A stretch of 64,000 nucleotides of DNA from Sporosarcina sp. (lineage in GTDB: Bacteria > Bacillota > Bacilli > Bacillales_A > Planococcaceae). Location of the stretch: the NCBI GenBank assembly GCA_029257435.1, contig JARIBI010000058.1:1-64000 (forward strand). Direction: 5' to 3'. A model generated the notes under the pieces. It was given only the letters and a program-made list of their open reading frames with translations, was not told where the DNA came from and ran no database searches. How positions within the stretch are numbered: the first letter of the stretch is position 1; each line of letters opens with the position of its first letter. This document shows positions 38,673 to 47,438 of the stretch, piece after piece. The position numbers and the translations under genes were made by a program.

Positions 38673-39950
38673 ATGAGTCAGTCAAATATGTATGTATCAC
38701 TCGACATCGGGTCCTCCACTATCAAAGTCCTAATCGGTGAGGTAGATGGCGGATCCTTGCATGTAATCGGGGTCGGCAATGTTCAATCTGCCGGTATCCG
38801 TAAAGGATCTATTGTGGACATTGACGCAACCGTCCAGTCTATCCGTAAAGCTGTAGAACAAGCAGAACGAATGACAGGATTACAAGTAAAAGAGGTTGTT
38901 CTGGGAATACCTTCTAATGGTGTTACCTTGCAAGATGTAAAAGGTGTTGTTGCTGTAAACTCTGTGAATCGTGAAATTACAGACGACGATTTAGATCGTG
39001 TCATGGAGTCGGCGCAAGTCATGTCTGTTGCACCTGAGAGAGAAATTGTAAATATCATTCCTAAGCAATTCATTGTGGATGATTATGATGAGATAAAGGA
39101 TCCAAGAGGGATGATCGGCGTCCGTCTGGAAATGGACGGTACAATGATTACAACGTCAAAAACACTTGTACACAATATCCTTCGTTGTGTAGAACGAGCT
39201 GGTCTTTCCATCCGCGAAATCTATTTGCAGCCGCTCGCATCTGGAACGTTTGCATTAACAGAAGACGAAATGAATCACGGAACAGCGTTTATCGATATCG
39301 GCGGCGGTTCAACGACAGTTTCTGTTTTCTGGGAAAATCGATTTGCCGCAACGAAAGTTCTTCCAGTCGGCGGAGATCATATTACAAAAGATCTTTCAAT
39401 TATTCTTAAGACGCCAACTGAACAGGCGAGAAAAATTAAGCATCAATATGGTCATGCTTTTTATGATGATGCCTCTGATGACGAATTGTTTGAAGTTCCG
39501 GTAATTGGCGCAGATACGAAAGATCAGTATAGCCAAAAATACATATCGGAAATTATCGGAGTGAGACTCGAGGAGCTATTTGAACTTGTGCTTGAAGAGT
39601 TGTACCACTTAGGTATCCGAGATCTTCCGGGGGGTGTTGTATTAACTGGCGGCACAACCAAAATGGATGGTATTTTGCAACTGGCACGTCATGTTCTCAA
39701 CACACGTGTTAGAATCCATACGCCAGAATATATTGGTGTTCGGGAGCCGATGTACTCAACAGCAGTTGGTCTCATTCGATATGCGAGTATGGAAGATGTT
39801 TTCTTTGGAGAAGGGCATTTCGAACCAATGGGACAAGCATACGATGAAACAGCTGCTGCACCCGTTGCTAGGAAGAGTCAGGAACCGAAACAAGCAAAAG
39901 ATTCTTTGCTTGGGAAAACAAAACGCTTTTTCGATAGCTTTTTTGAATAA
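38673..39950 (+). CDS. ftsA: Cell division protein FtsA
   Basis: YVSLDIGSSTIKVLIGEV, C-terminal amphipathic KTKRFFDSFFE; start 38673 after GGAGGTG. Confidence 0.97.
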   Translation: MSQSNMYVSLDIGSSTIKVLIGEVDGGSLHVIGVGNVQSAGIRKGSIVDIDATVQSIRKAVEQAERMTGLQVKEVVLGIPSNGVTLQDVKGVVAVNSVNREITDDDLDRVMESAQVMSVAPEREIVNIIPKQFIVDDYDEIKDPRGMIGVRLEMDGTMITTSKTLVHNILRCVERAGLSIREIYLQPLASGTFALTEDEMNHGTAFIDIGGGSTTVSVFWENRFAATKVLPVGGDHITKDLSIILKTPTEQARKIKHQYGHAFYDDASDDELFEVPVIGADTKDQYSQKYISEIIGVRLEELFELVLEELYHLGIRDLPGGVVLTGGTTKMDGILQLARHVLNTRVRIHTPEYIGVREPMYSTAVGLIRYASMEDVFFGEGHFEPMGQAYDETAAAPVARKSQEPKQAKDSLLGKTKRFFDSFFE

Positions 39951-39994
39951 ATTCGAGATCCAAATGATACGTGGAATGATTAGGAGGAGAAGAG

Positions 39995-41173
39995 ATGCTA
40001 GAGTTTGATACGAACATTGAAGCGCTCGCAGTCATCAAAGTAATCGGTGTTGGCGGCGGCGGTAATAACGCAGTAAATAGAATGATTGAGCATGGAGTAC
40101 AAGGTGTAGAGTTCATCGCGGTAAATACGGATGCACAAGCACTTAACTTGTCCCAAGCAGAAGTAAAACTTCAAATTGGCGGAAAGTTGACACGCGGTCT
40201 TGGAGCAGGGGCAAACCCTGAAGTGGGCAAGAAGGCTGCTGAAGAAAGCCGTGAGCAGCTGGAAGAGGCACTTCGAGGCGCTGATATGGTATTCGTGACT
40301 GCAGGTATGGGCGGCGGTACAGGTACTGGTGCAGCACCTGTTATTGCACAAATCGCAAAAGATCTTGGAGCTCTTACAGTAGGTGTCGTCACACGTCCAT
40401 TCACATTTGAAGGACGCAAACGTTCCACACAAGCAATCGGCGGTATTACAGCTATGAAAGAATCCGTGGATACACTGATTGTCATTCCAAATGATAAGCT
40501 GCTTGAAATTGTAGATAAAAACACGCCAATGCTTGAAGCATTCCGCGAAGCGGATAATGTCCTTCGTCAAGGTGTTCAAGGTATTTCAGATTTGATCGCT
40601 GTACCGGGTCTTATTAACCTGGACTTCGCCGATGTGAAGACGATTATGTCTAACAAAGGATCAGCGCTTATGGGAATCGGAATGTCTACAGGTGAAAACC
40701 GTGCATCTGAAGCTGCTAAAAAAGCAATCTCCAGCCCGCTTCTTGAAACATCAATTGATGGAGCAAAAGGTGTGTTGATGAACATTACTGGCGGTTCTAA
40801 TCTAAGTCTATTTGAAGTACAAGAAGCAGCGGATATTGTTGCTTCCGCTTCTGATGAAGATGTGAACATGATTTTTGGTTCAGTCATCAATGATGATTTG
40901 AAGGATGAAATCATTGTGACAGTTATTGCAACTGGTTTCACAGATGAGCAGATCACTCAAGTTCGCGGAAACCGCAACGCAGGATACGGTGGTGTTCGTC
41001 AGCGTGAGACGCAGGCGCCGCAAAGTAATCCGACGCCAAGCAATCAAATTCGTCACGAAGAACCGCAACATCACCAGCCGGTTCACCATGAACCAGCTCG
41101 CAGTCAGCAGCAAACACAACAAGACGATGGCTTGGACATCCCAACGTTCTTGCGCAATCGTCGTCGTAAATAA
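39995..41173 (+). CDS. ftsZ: Cell division protein FtsZ
   Basis: [29 protein letters not shown]-terminal [13 protein letters not shown]. Confidence 0.99.
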   Translation: MLEFDTNIEALAVIKVIGVGGGGNNAVNRMIEHGVQGVEFIAVNTDAQALNLSQAEVKLQIGGKLTRGLGAGANPEVGKKAAEESREQLEEALRGADMVFVTAGMGGGTGTGAAPVIAQIAKDLGALTVGVVTRPFTFEGRKRSTQAIGGITAMKESVDTLIVIPNDKLLEIVDKNTPMLEAFREADNVLRQGVQGISDLIAVPGLINLDFADVKTIMSNKGSALMGIGMSTGENRASEAAKKAISSPLLETSIDGAKGVLMNITGGSNLSLFEVQEAADIVASASDEDVNMIFGSVINDDLKDEIIVTVIATGFTDEQITQVRGNRNAGYGGVRQRETQAPQSNPTPSNQIRHEEPQHHQPVHHEPARSQQQTQQDDGLDIPTFLRNRRRK

Positions 41174-41187
41174 CCGAAATGCACCAG

Positions 41188-41217
41188 CCTCCGGCAATTG
41201 AGCCGGAGGTTTTTTCG
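41188..41217 (+). terminator. Terminator after ftsZ
   Basis: GCCTCCGGCAATTGAGCCGGAGGTTTTTT. Confidence 0.85.
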
Positions 41218-41225
41218 TGTTCATC

Positions 41226-41244
41226 TTTCGAACAATCTGTCGAA
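41226..41244 (+). promoter_or_regulatory. Candidate Spo0A (0A) boxes upstream of spoIIGA
   Basis: TGTCGAA exact 0A box at 41238-41244 with a degenerate TTTCGAA 12 nt upstream. Confidence 0.5.
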
Positions 41245-41324
41245 CTTTTCTTTCAGATTCATACCGTAAAGTGACAAAACTCGTGATGGAATAATGGTAA
41301 TCTTGCAAACAAGGAGGACAGCCT

Positions 41325-42185
41325 ATGTATGGGGAAGTCATGATTATTATCAATATGGTTTTCAATTATACAGTTCTGTCATTTGCCAATGCGACCGGGG
41401 ATACTAAAATTAGCAAGAAGCGATTGGCGTTAGCAGCATTTGCAGGTGCCATTCCAGCAGTTGTTTTCCCAGACTCTGTAGTAGCTTCGCTGACTGCGTT
41501 TGCAATCATGGCAGGCTGTGCATTCGGTTTTTCTGCACGTCTTTGGAAAGCATCGATAGGACTCGTACTGATAGGTGCGTTTTTAGCAGGCGGATTGTTA
41601 TCCGCACTTCCATTCAGTCAATTGGGTCAGAGCTTTCAATATCACTTGATCATCTATGTGGCACTTGCATATTGCTGTCTTCAATTAGTAAAAGTAAAAT
41701 GGCTGGATGTTCGCAAAATCAGCCGATTTTCAGAGTTTGCGTGCGATTCGGAGCTGCATCTATTTGGTACTTCAGTGAATTTGCGCGTATTTATTGACAC
41801 GGGTAATAGCTGCACCGAACCATTGTCAAATGATGCCGTTCATTTCGTATCACTCCGAGCGGTGAAGTCTATTATCCCAGATGATTTACTCGAAGGATTG
41901 CAGAAAGTTGGAACTGAACAAGGCTCCATCCCTGATTTATCCCAATTCCCTGAACGGTACAGCAGACAATTGCGTCTCATTCGGATTCAAACGGTCGAAG
42001 GGGCGAACTGGGCTGCAGGGATACGATTTGACAGCTGGGAATTGGAAGGTAATCGCTCTTTAGAAAAAGGATATATCGTGTTGACAGCTGATAATGCGCG
42101 ATACCCGCATAGTGCAGCTGCAATCCTGCATGTATCTGCCTTGGAGACTAGAGAAGAAGAAAGGGGAATGCTTCATGCTACATGA
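41325..42185 (+). CDS. spoIIGA: Sigma-E processing peptidase SpoIIGA
   Basis: 5-TM N-terminus, aspartyl protease [14 protein letters not shown]; upstream of sigE. Confidence 0.93.
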   Translation: MYGEVMIIINMVFNYTVLSFANATGDTKISKKRLALAAFAGAIPAVVFPDSVVASLTAFAIMAGCAFGFSARLWKASIGLVLIGAFLAGGLLSALPFSQLGQSFQYHLIIYVALAYCCLQLVKVKWLDVRKISRFSEFACDSELHLFGTSVNLRVFIDTGNSCTEPLSNDAVHFVSLRAVKSIIPDDLLEGLQKVGTEQGSIPDLSQFPERYSRQLRLIRIQTVEGANWAAGIRFDSWELEGNRSLEKGYIVLTADNARYPHSAAAILHVSALETREEERGMLHAT

Positions 42186-42885
42186 ATTGAAGAAATGGCT
42201 TTCGGTACTCGCAGGAATCTTTAAGAAGAAAAATGGGACGTACTATATCGGTGGACATGAATCGCTGCCCAAGCCTCTGACAAGGGAAGAAGAAGCCGAA
42301 ACGATTGCCGCATATATGGCAGGGGATCAACAAGCCAGAGATCGGTTAATCGAGAAAAATTTACGGCTTGTTGTCTATATCGCAAGACGGTTCGACAATA
42401 CGAATACGCACATTGAGGATTTAATTAGCATTGGTGCAATCGGGCTCATTAAAGCCATTGAGACGTTCAAAAGCGATAAGAATATTAAGTTAGCAACGTA
42501 CGCATCGAGATGTATTGAAAACGAAATTTTAATGCATTTAAGAAAAACAAATCGAACGCGTTCTGAAATTTCTTTTGACGAGCCCCTCAATTCCGATGCA
42601 GATGGAAATGAGCTCTTGCTGTCTGATATTTTAGGGACAGATGAAGATATTATTACAGATGACGTTGAGAAGAAAATCGAGCGTCAGCATATGATTGACG
42701 CAGTAACGACACTCAGTGATCGGGAACGTCATATTATGGAATGCAGATTCGGATTGACGGGGAAAATTGAAATGACGCAAAAAGAAGTTGCAGATTTACT
42801 TGGCATTTCCCAATCGTATATTTCACGTTTAGAAAAGAAGATCATTTCAGAACTTCGTGATCGTTTGAACCATCCGATTGCGTAA
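42175..42885 (+). CDS. sigE: RNA polymerase sporulation sigma factor SigE
   Basis: Pro-sequence [50 protein letters not shown] 42175 overlaps spoIIGA. Confidence 0.96.
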   Translation: MLHELKKWLSVLAGIFKKKNGTYYIGGHESLPKPLTREEEAETIAAYMAGDQQARDRLIEKNLRLVVYIARRFDNTNTHIEDLISIGAIGLIKAIETFKSDKNIKLATYASRCIENEILMHLRKTNRTRSEISFDEPLNSDADGNELLLSDILGTDEDIITDDVEKKIERQHMIDAVTTLSDRERHIMECRFGLTGKIEMTQKEVADLLGISQSYISRLEKKIISELRDRLNHPIA

Positions 42886-42978
42886 TGGTTGAAATTGGTG
42901 TTTCAGAAAACCGCATAGAACTCCACTCAGAGGATAAGCTATCTCGTACAGTCATCTACAGAATACGGAGGAATTCAG

Positions 42979-43764
42979 ATGGTACGTACAAGAGTGGAAA
43001 TTTGCGGTATCGACACATCTACTTTGCCGCTTCTGTCGAGTGAAGTCATGAAAGAAACATTCATCCGCCTGCAAAGTGGGGATGAATCAGCCAGAGATGA
43101 ACTCGTAACAGCGAATTTACGTCTCGTCCTAAGTCTTGTGCAGCGATTTGCCTATCGAGGGGAACAAGCGGATGATTTGTTTCAAGTTGGTTGTGTCGGT
43201 CTGCTGAAGTCAATAGACAACTTTGATTTAAAACACAATGTAAGATTTTCAACGTATGCAGTGCCTATGATTGTCGGGGAAATTAAACGGCATTTGAGAG
43301 ATCATCATTCCGTTCGAGTCTCACGCTCGCTCCGAGATATTGCGTATAAGGCAATTCGTGCTAAAGAAGAATTTATCAACGAACATCAAAAAGAACCAAG
43401 AATATCTGACTTAGCAAAAATGACGGACATCCCGGAAGAGGATATCTTATTTGCTCTGGATGCCATACAAGATCCGATGTCCCTTCACGAACCGATAAAT
43501 GGAGATGGCGGAGATCCTGTGTATATGATGGATCAGCTTCACGATAAAACAGTATCAGAAGAGCGATGGTCAACTTATGTATCGATGAAGGAAACGATGA
43601 CAGGACTCGATAATCGGCAGCAGCTGATTTTGTCGAAGCGGTTTTATCTGGGGCAAACACAAACTGAAATTGCTCGGGAGCTGGGCATTTCCCAGGCTCA
43701 AATATCCCGCTTGGAAAAACAGGCAATTGCTCAAATCCGTGAAGGAATGGAACAAAATAAATAA
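42979..43764 (+). CDS. sigG: RNA polymerase sporulation sigma factor SigG
   Basis: RTRVEICGIDTSTLPLLSSEVM, ELVTANLRLVLSLVQRFAYRGEQADDLFQVGCVGLLKSIDNFD. Confidence 0.97.
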   Translation: MVRTRVEICGIDTSTLPLLSSEVMKETFIRLQSGDESARDELVTANLRLVLSLVQRFAYRGEQADDLFQVGCVGLLKSIDNFDLKHNVRFSTYAVPMIVGEIKRHLRDHHSVRVSRSLRDIAYKAIRAKEEFINEHQKEPRISDLAKMTDIPEEDILFALDAIQDPMSLHEPINGDGGDPVYMMDQLHDKTVSEERWSTYVSMKETMTGLDNRQQLILSKRFYLGQTQTEIARELGISQAQISRLEKQAIAQIREGMEQNK

Positions 43765-43769
43765 TTTCG

Positions 43770-43803
43770 GACGCAATGCGATGGATGCATTGCGTTTTTT
43801 TGT
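43770..43803 (+). terminator. Terminator after sigG
   Basis: ACGCAATGCGATGGATGCATTGCGTTTTTTT. Confidence 0.75.
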
Positions 43804-43841
43804 ACGCCTATCTGCATAGAATATGAAAAAGGGGGATTTCT

Positions 43842-44087
43842 ATGCGCTTTTCGGAATTTCAAAAAAAAGAAGTGATTGATATGCAACGCGGAAAATTTCT
43901 TGGATTCATTCAAGATGCGGCAATCGATATAACAAAAGGTAAAATTGATACGCTGCATATCGGAGATACGGAAAGATCGCTGTTTATGGAAATGCGCGTA
44001 AAAGATCAAAAGCAGTTTGGTTATGATGAAGTTGTAACGATTGGAAAAGATATTGTCCTTATTCAAAAGAAAGAGCCGAAAAAGTGA
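43842..44087 (+). CDS. ylmC: YlmC/YmxH family PRC-barrel sporulation protein
   Basis: MRFSEFQKKEVIDMQRGKFLGFIQDAAIDITKGKID. Confidence 0.85.
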   Translation: MRFSEFQKKEVIDMQRGKFLGFIQDAAIDITKGKIDTLHIGDTERSLFMEMRVKDQKQFGYDEVVTIGKDIVLIQKKEPKK

Positions 44088-44155
44088 CTTATCGTTGATA
44101 ACTAGGCTTCTGGTTGATACAATGGAACAAAGTATCGAGAAAAGTAGTGATTAAG

Positions 44156-44848
44156 ATGACACCATTACAGCAGCGGATAAATACAATCGAAGAGACCATC
44201 TGCCAGGCGTGTGAACGGGCAGGCAGAGATCGTGATGAAGTTACAGTTATTGCAGTTACCAAGCAAGTGTCTGAAGAACGCACACAAAATGTTTTGGACC
44301 GAGGGATCATCCATTTAGGTGAGAACCGACCCGAAGGACTTCTTGCAAAACAGCATGCAATTCCTCAAGGGGCTGTTTGGCATTTCATCGGAAATGTGCA
44401 AAGTCGCAAAGTAAAAGAAATCATCGAACGCATTGATTATCTCCACTCTTTAGATCGATTGAGTATAGCTAAGGAAATTCAGAAACGGGCAGTTGAACCG
44501 ATTGACTGTTTCGTACAAGTTAATGTTTCTGGTGAGGAATCGAAATCTGGACTATCGCCAGCTGAAACACAAGAATTTATCGATGCATTAGTAGAGTATG
44601 ATAAAATACGGGTAATCGGTCTAATGACGATGGCTCCATTAACAGAGGATCAAGATTCCATCCGAGAAGTGTTTAGAAAGCTGCGTGAACTGCGAGATGA
44701 ACTGGCAGCTAAAAAGATGAAACATGCACCGTTAACCAAATTGTCCATGGGGATGTCGAATGATTACAGTATTGCAATCGAAGAGGGCGCGACCCATGTG
44801 CGAATTGGGACTGCACTCGTCGGTTCGGAGAGCGAGGGAGACGAATGA
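44156..44848 (+). CDS. ylmE: YggS/YlmE family PLP homeostasis protein
   Basis: VTVIAVTKQVSEE, LGENRPEGLLAKQ, WHFIGNVQSRKVKEI, LSMGMSNDYSIAIEEGATHVRIGTALVG; start uncertain (44114/44147/44156). Confidence 0.92.
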   Translation: MTPLQQRINTIEETICQACERAGRDRDEVTVIAVTKQVSEERTQNVLDRGIIHLGENRPEGLLAKQHAIPQGAVWHFIGNVQSRKVKEIIERIDYLHSLDRLSIAKEIQKRAVEPIDCFVQVNVSGEESKSGLSPAETQEFIDALVEYDKIRVIGLMTMAPLTEDQDSIREVFRKLRELRDELAAKKMKHAPLTKLSMGMSNDYSIAIEEGATHVRIGTALVGSESEGDE

Positions 44849-45321
44849 GTATAAAAGGCAAATTCGAAAAATGGTTTTACCTTGACGAAGAAGAGGCGGC
44901 AGCGCAAGAAACAGCGGCTAAGCAGCAAACAGCTCCAACAATGCCGGAGCGGAAGCCAAATAAACAAACTTCCATGAAAAATGCTCCCCTGCCTAAACAG
45001 AATCGCAAGGAACCCCAGACTGGCGGGAACATTGTGAGCTTACAAAGCGTCCAAAAATCATCAAAAGTTATTTTAGTTGAGCCCCGTGTCTATGCAGAAG
45101 CACAAGATATCTCAGAACATCTGACTAGCAAACGGGCAGTCATTGTGAATTTACAGCGTATCGACCGTGAACAGGGAATTCGAATTGTTGATTTCCTTAG
45201 CGGTGCAGTGTATGCGTTAAATGGAGATATCCAGCGGATTGGCACAGATATTTTCCTTTGCGTTCCGGAAAACGTAGAAGTGAATGGCTCAATTTCCGAC
45301 TATTTGAACGAAAGAAACTAA
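44845..45321 (+). CDS. sepF: Cell division protein SepF
   Basis: KVILVEPRVYAEAQDISEHLTSKRAVIVNLQRIDREQGIRIVDFLSGAVYALNGDIQRIG. Confidence 0.96.
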   Translation: MSIKGKFEKWFYLDEEEAAAQETAAKQQTAPTMPERKPNKQTSMKNAPLPKQNRKEPQTGGNIVSLQSVQKSSKVILVEPRVYAEAQDISEHLTSKRAVIVNLQRIDREQGIRIVDFLSGAVYALNGDIQRIGTDIFLCVPENVEVNGSISDYLNERN

Positions 45322-45340
45322 ATGAGGTGTACCAACCGTA

Positions 45341-45625
45341 ATGGCAGAATTATTAATTCGACTGTATCAAATAATTACGTATGCTCTTTCCATCTATTCC
45401 GTTTTACTCGTCATCTATATTTTGATGTCGTGGGTACCAGCTTCACGAGAGACTAAGTTCGGCAGGATTCTTGCGAAAATTGCAGAACCCTATTTAGGAT
45501 TCTTCCGAAACTTCATTCCTCCTCTTGGAATGATTGATATCTCCCCAATTGTTGCTTTGTTTGCACTGCAGCTAATCGGGCAGGGTCTGACACCTGTATT
45601 TAATTTCTTTTTACGTTTACTTTAA
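45341..45625 (+). CDS. ylmG: YggT family membrane protein (YlmG)
   Basis: VLLVIYILMSWVP, EPYLGFFRNFIPPLGMIDISPIVAL. Confidence 0.93.
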   Translation: MAELLIRLYQIITYALSIYSVLLVIYILMSWVPASRETKFGRILAKIAEPYLGFFRNFIPPLGMIDISPIVALFALQLIGQGLTPVFNFFLRLL

Positions 45626-45700
45626 TGCGTTGCATATAACAATCATATTGTTGGACCAGTCCTCACGCTGTGGGGATTTTTCTATAAGGAGACGAATACA

Positions 45701-46477
45701 ATGGACGGCATCTTACAACACTTTAGAAAAGAAGAGCAGCCTTTTATTGAAATGGCGATGGACTGGGCAAGAGAGGTCGAGGATCTGTATTCTCCTAAAT
45801 TGACCGACTTTCTAGATCCGCGTCAGCGTTTTATTGTGGAATCCGTTGTTAAGGGAAGCGGTTTGCTAGTGGCGGAGGATGGTGGATTTGAAGGTGCAGA
45901 GCGTAAGCGAATGCTCATTTATCCTGATTACTATGTACCGGCTCGCGAAGACTTTCAAATCGATGTCTTCGATGTGCGTTACGCATCCAAGTTCTTGACG
46001 CTGGAGCATCCCGCAATTTTAGGAGCATTGATGGGACTCGGTCTTGATCGTGCGAAATTTGGTGATATCCGGTTGAAAGACGGGGACGTTCAACTCGCAA
46101 GTGTATTGGAGCTAAGCACGTATTTGACTGCGAACTTCACGTCTGCCGGGAAAGCGAAAATCCATTTGACTGAACTGTCCGATCGCGAAGACTGGATTAC
46201 ACTTGAGGAAGTGTGGCTGGAAGAAACCCAAATCATTAGTTCACTCCGGCTGGACACGGTCATCGCGGCGCTGTTGAATGTTGCACGCCAAAAAACTTCT
46301 GCGTATATTCACGGCGGGAAAGTTAAAGTGAATTGGCGTGTGGTGGATCAGCCATCATTTGAGTTAAATGAATCAGATGTGCTTTCCATCCGTGGACATG
46401 GTCGGTTTAAAATGATTGCCATTGAAGGCAGGACTAAAAAGGATAAAATTCGTTTAGTAACTGGGAAGTTGGAATGA
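45701..46477 (+). CDS. ylmH: S4 domain RNA-binding protein (YlmH)
   Basis: YlmH-like with C-terminal S4: TSAYIHGGKVKVNWRVVDQPSFELNESDVLSIRGHGRFK. Confidence 0.92.
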   Translation: MDGILQHFRKEEQPFIEMAMDWAREVEDLYSPKLTDFLDPRQRFIVESVVKGSGLLVAEDGGFEGAERKRMLIYPDYYVPAREDFQIDVFDVRYASKFLTLEHPAILGALMGLGLDRAKFGDIRLKDGDVQLASVLELSTYLTANFTSAGKAKIHLTELSDREDWITLEEVWLEETQIISSLRLDTVIAALLNVARQKTSAYIHGGKVKVNWRVVDQPSFELNESDVLSIRGHGRFKMIAIEGRTKKDKIRLVTGKLE

Positions 46478-46565
46478 TTTTTATGGACAGACTTTAGAAA
46501 AAGTCTGTTTTCTGTTATAGTCAACGATATAACGTATAACGAACATCAAAAGGGGAGAGACTTGC

Positions 46566-47072
46566 ATGGCGCTTACACCAATTGATATACATAATAAAAC
46601 GTTCGGCAGCAGATGGCGTGGATATGATGAAGATGAGGTTAATGAATTCCTCGAGCAACTCATGAAAGACTATGAAAACTTGCTTGAAGAGAACAAAGAG
46701 CTTACGCGTAAATTGAAAGAAACAGAAGATCAAGTTGCGCATTTCAATGCAATTGAAGAAACGCTGCAAAAATCAATTATGATCGCCCAAGAAGCCGCGG
46801 AAGATGTGCGCAGAAATTCTACTCAAGAGTCTAAGCTCATCATTAAAGAAGCGGAAAAGAATGCAGATCGCATCGTCAACGAAGCATTGTCACGTTCACG
46901 TGAAATTTCAATCGAGATTGAAGATTTGAAAAAGCAGTCAAAAGTATTCCGAAATCGCTTCCGCATGCTGATTGAAGCACAGCTGGATTTGGTGAAGATG
47001 GATGATTGGGACACACTTCTCGATTATGAACAGAACACGAAGCAGCTGGAAGCTGCAGCAGATAACGAGTAA
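46566..47072 (+). CDS. divIVA: Cell division initiation protein DivIVA
   Basis: MALTPIDIHNKTFGSRWRGYDEDEVNEFLEQLMKDYE. Confidence 0.96.
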   Translation: MALTPIDIHNKTFGSRWRGYDEDEVNEFLEQLMKDYENLLEENKELTRKLKETEDQVAHFNAIEETLQKSIMIAQEAAEDVRRNSTQESKLIIKEAEKNADRIVNEALSRSREISIEIEDLKKQSKVFRNRFRMLIEAQLDLVKMDDWDTLLDYEQNTKQLEAAADNE

Positions 47073-47080
47073 CAGACACT

Positions 47081-47109
47081 TGACTTTAGGGGCTGTTCGC
47101 CCCTATAAT
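47081..47109 (+). promoter_or_regulatory. Sigma-A promoter driving the ileS T-box leader
   Basis: TTGACT-N17-TATAAT. Confidence 0.75.
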
Positions 47110-47115
47110 ATGGTT

Positions 47116-47362
47116 CATATTGAATGACAGGCATTGAAAGAGACAGTACTTTCCAAGTAGGCTGTGATTTAGCGAGTCGGGGATAGTGAGAGCCCGATTG
47201 CAGGTTGGAAAGGAAAATCACTCTGGAGCCGGATTGCAGCAGCAATCCCGGAGCACACCCCGTTACGGTGTTCGAGAGGCAGTCGTGATTTCTATACGGT
47301 TGCAACTAGGGTGGTATCGCGAGCACAGTCCTCGTCCCTTTTACAGGGACGGGGGTTTTTTA
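47116..47362 (+). promoter_or_regulatory. T-box leader riboswitch (Ile, specifier AUC) upstream of ileS
   Basis: AGGGTGGTATCGCG T-box sequence 47308-47321, AUC specifier at 47217-47219 in GAAAATCACTCTGGAG, terminator CGTCCCTTTTACAGGGACGGGGGTTTTTT. Confidence 0.9.
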
Positions 47363-47438
47363 TGTTTATTCAAAGAAATCATGTTGTCGAAACGAAATAC
47401 CGTCATTAATGAGCTATTACTTCAAAGGAGGAATTGGA

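Noticed and set aside
39998-40579. 193-aa minus-strand ORF opposite ftsZ (and 40880..41365, 40171..40524, 40576..40956)
   Set aside because: Antisense to a strongly conserved ftsZ frame; low-complexity shadow ORFs with no recognisable domain or Shine-Dalgarno signal.
41326-43764. Unusual overlap of spoIIGA and sigE
   Set aside because: Short overlap (42175-42185) is ordinary translational coupling.
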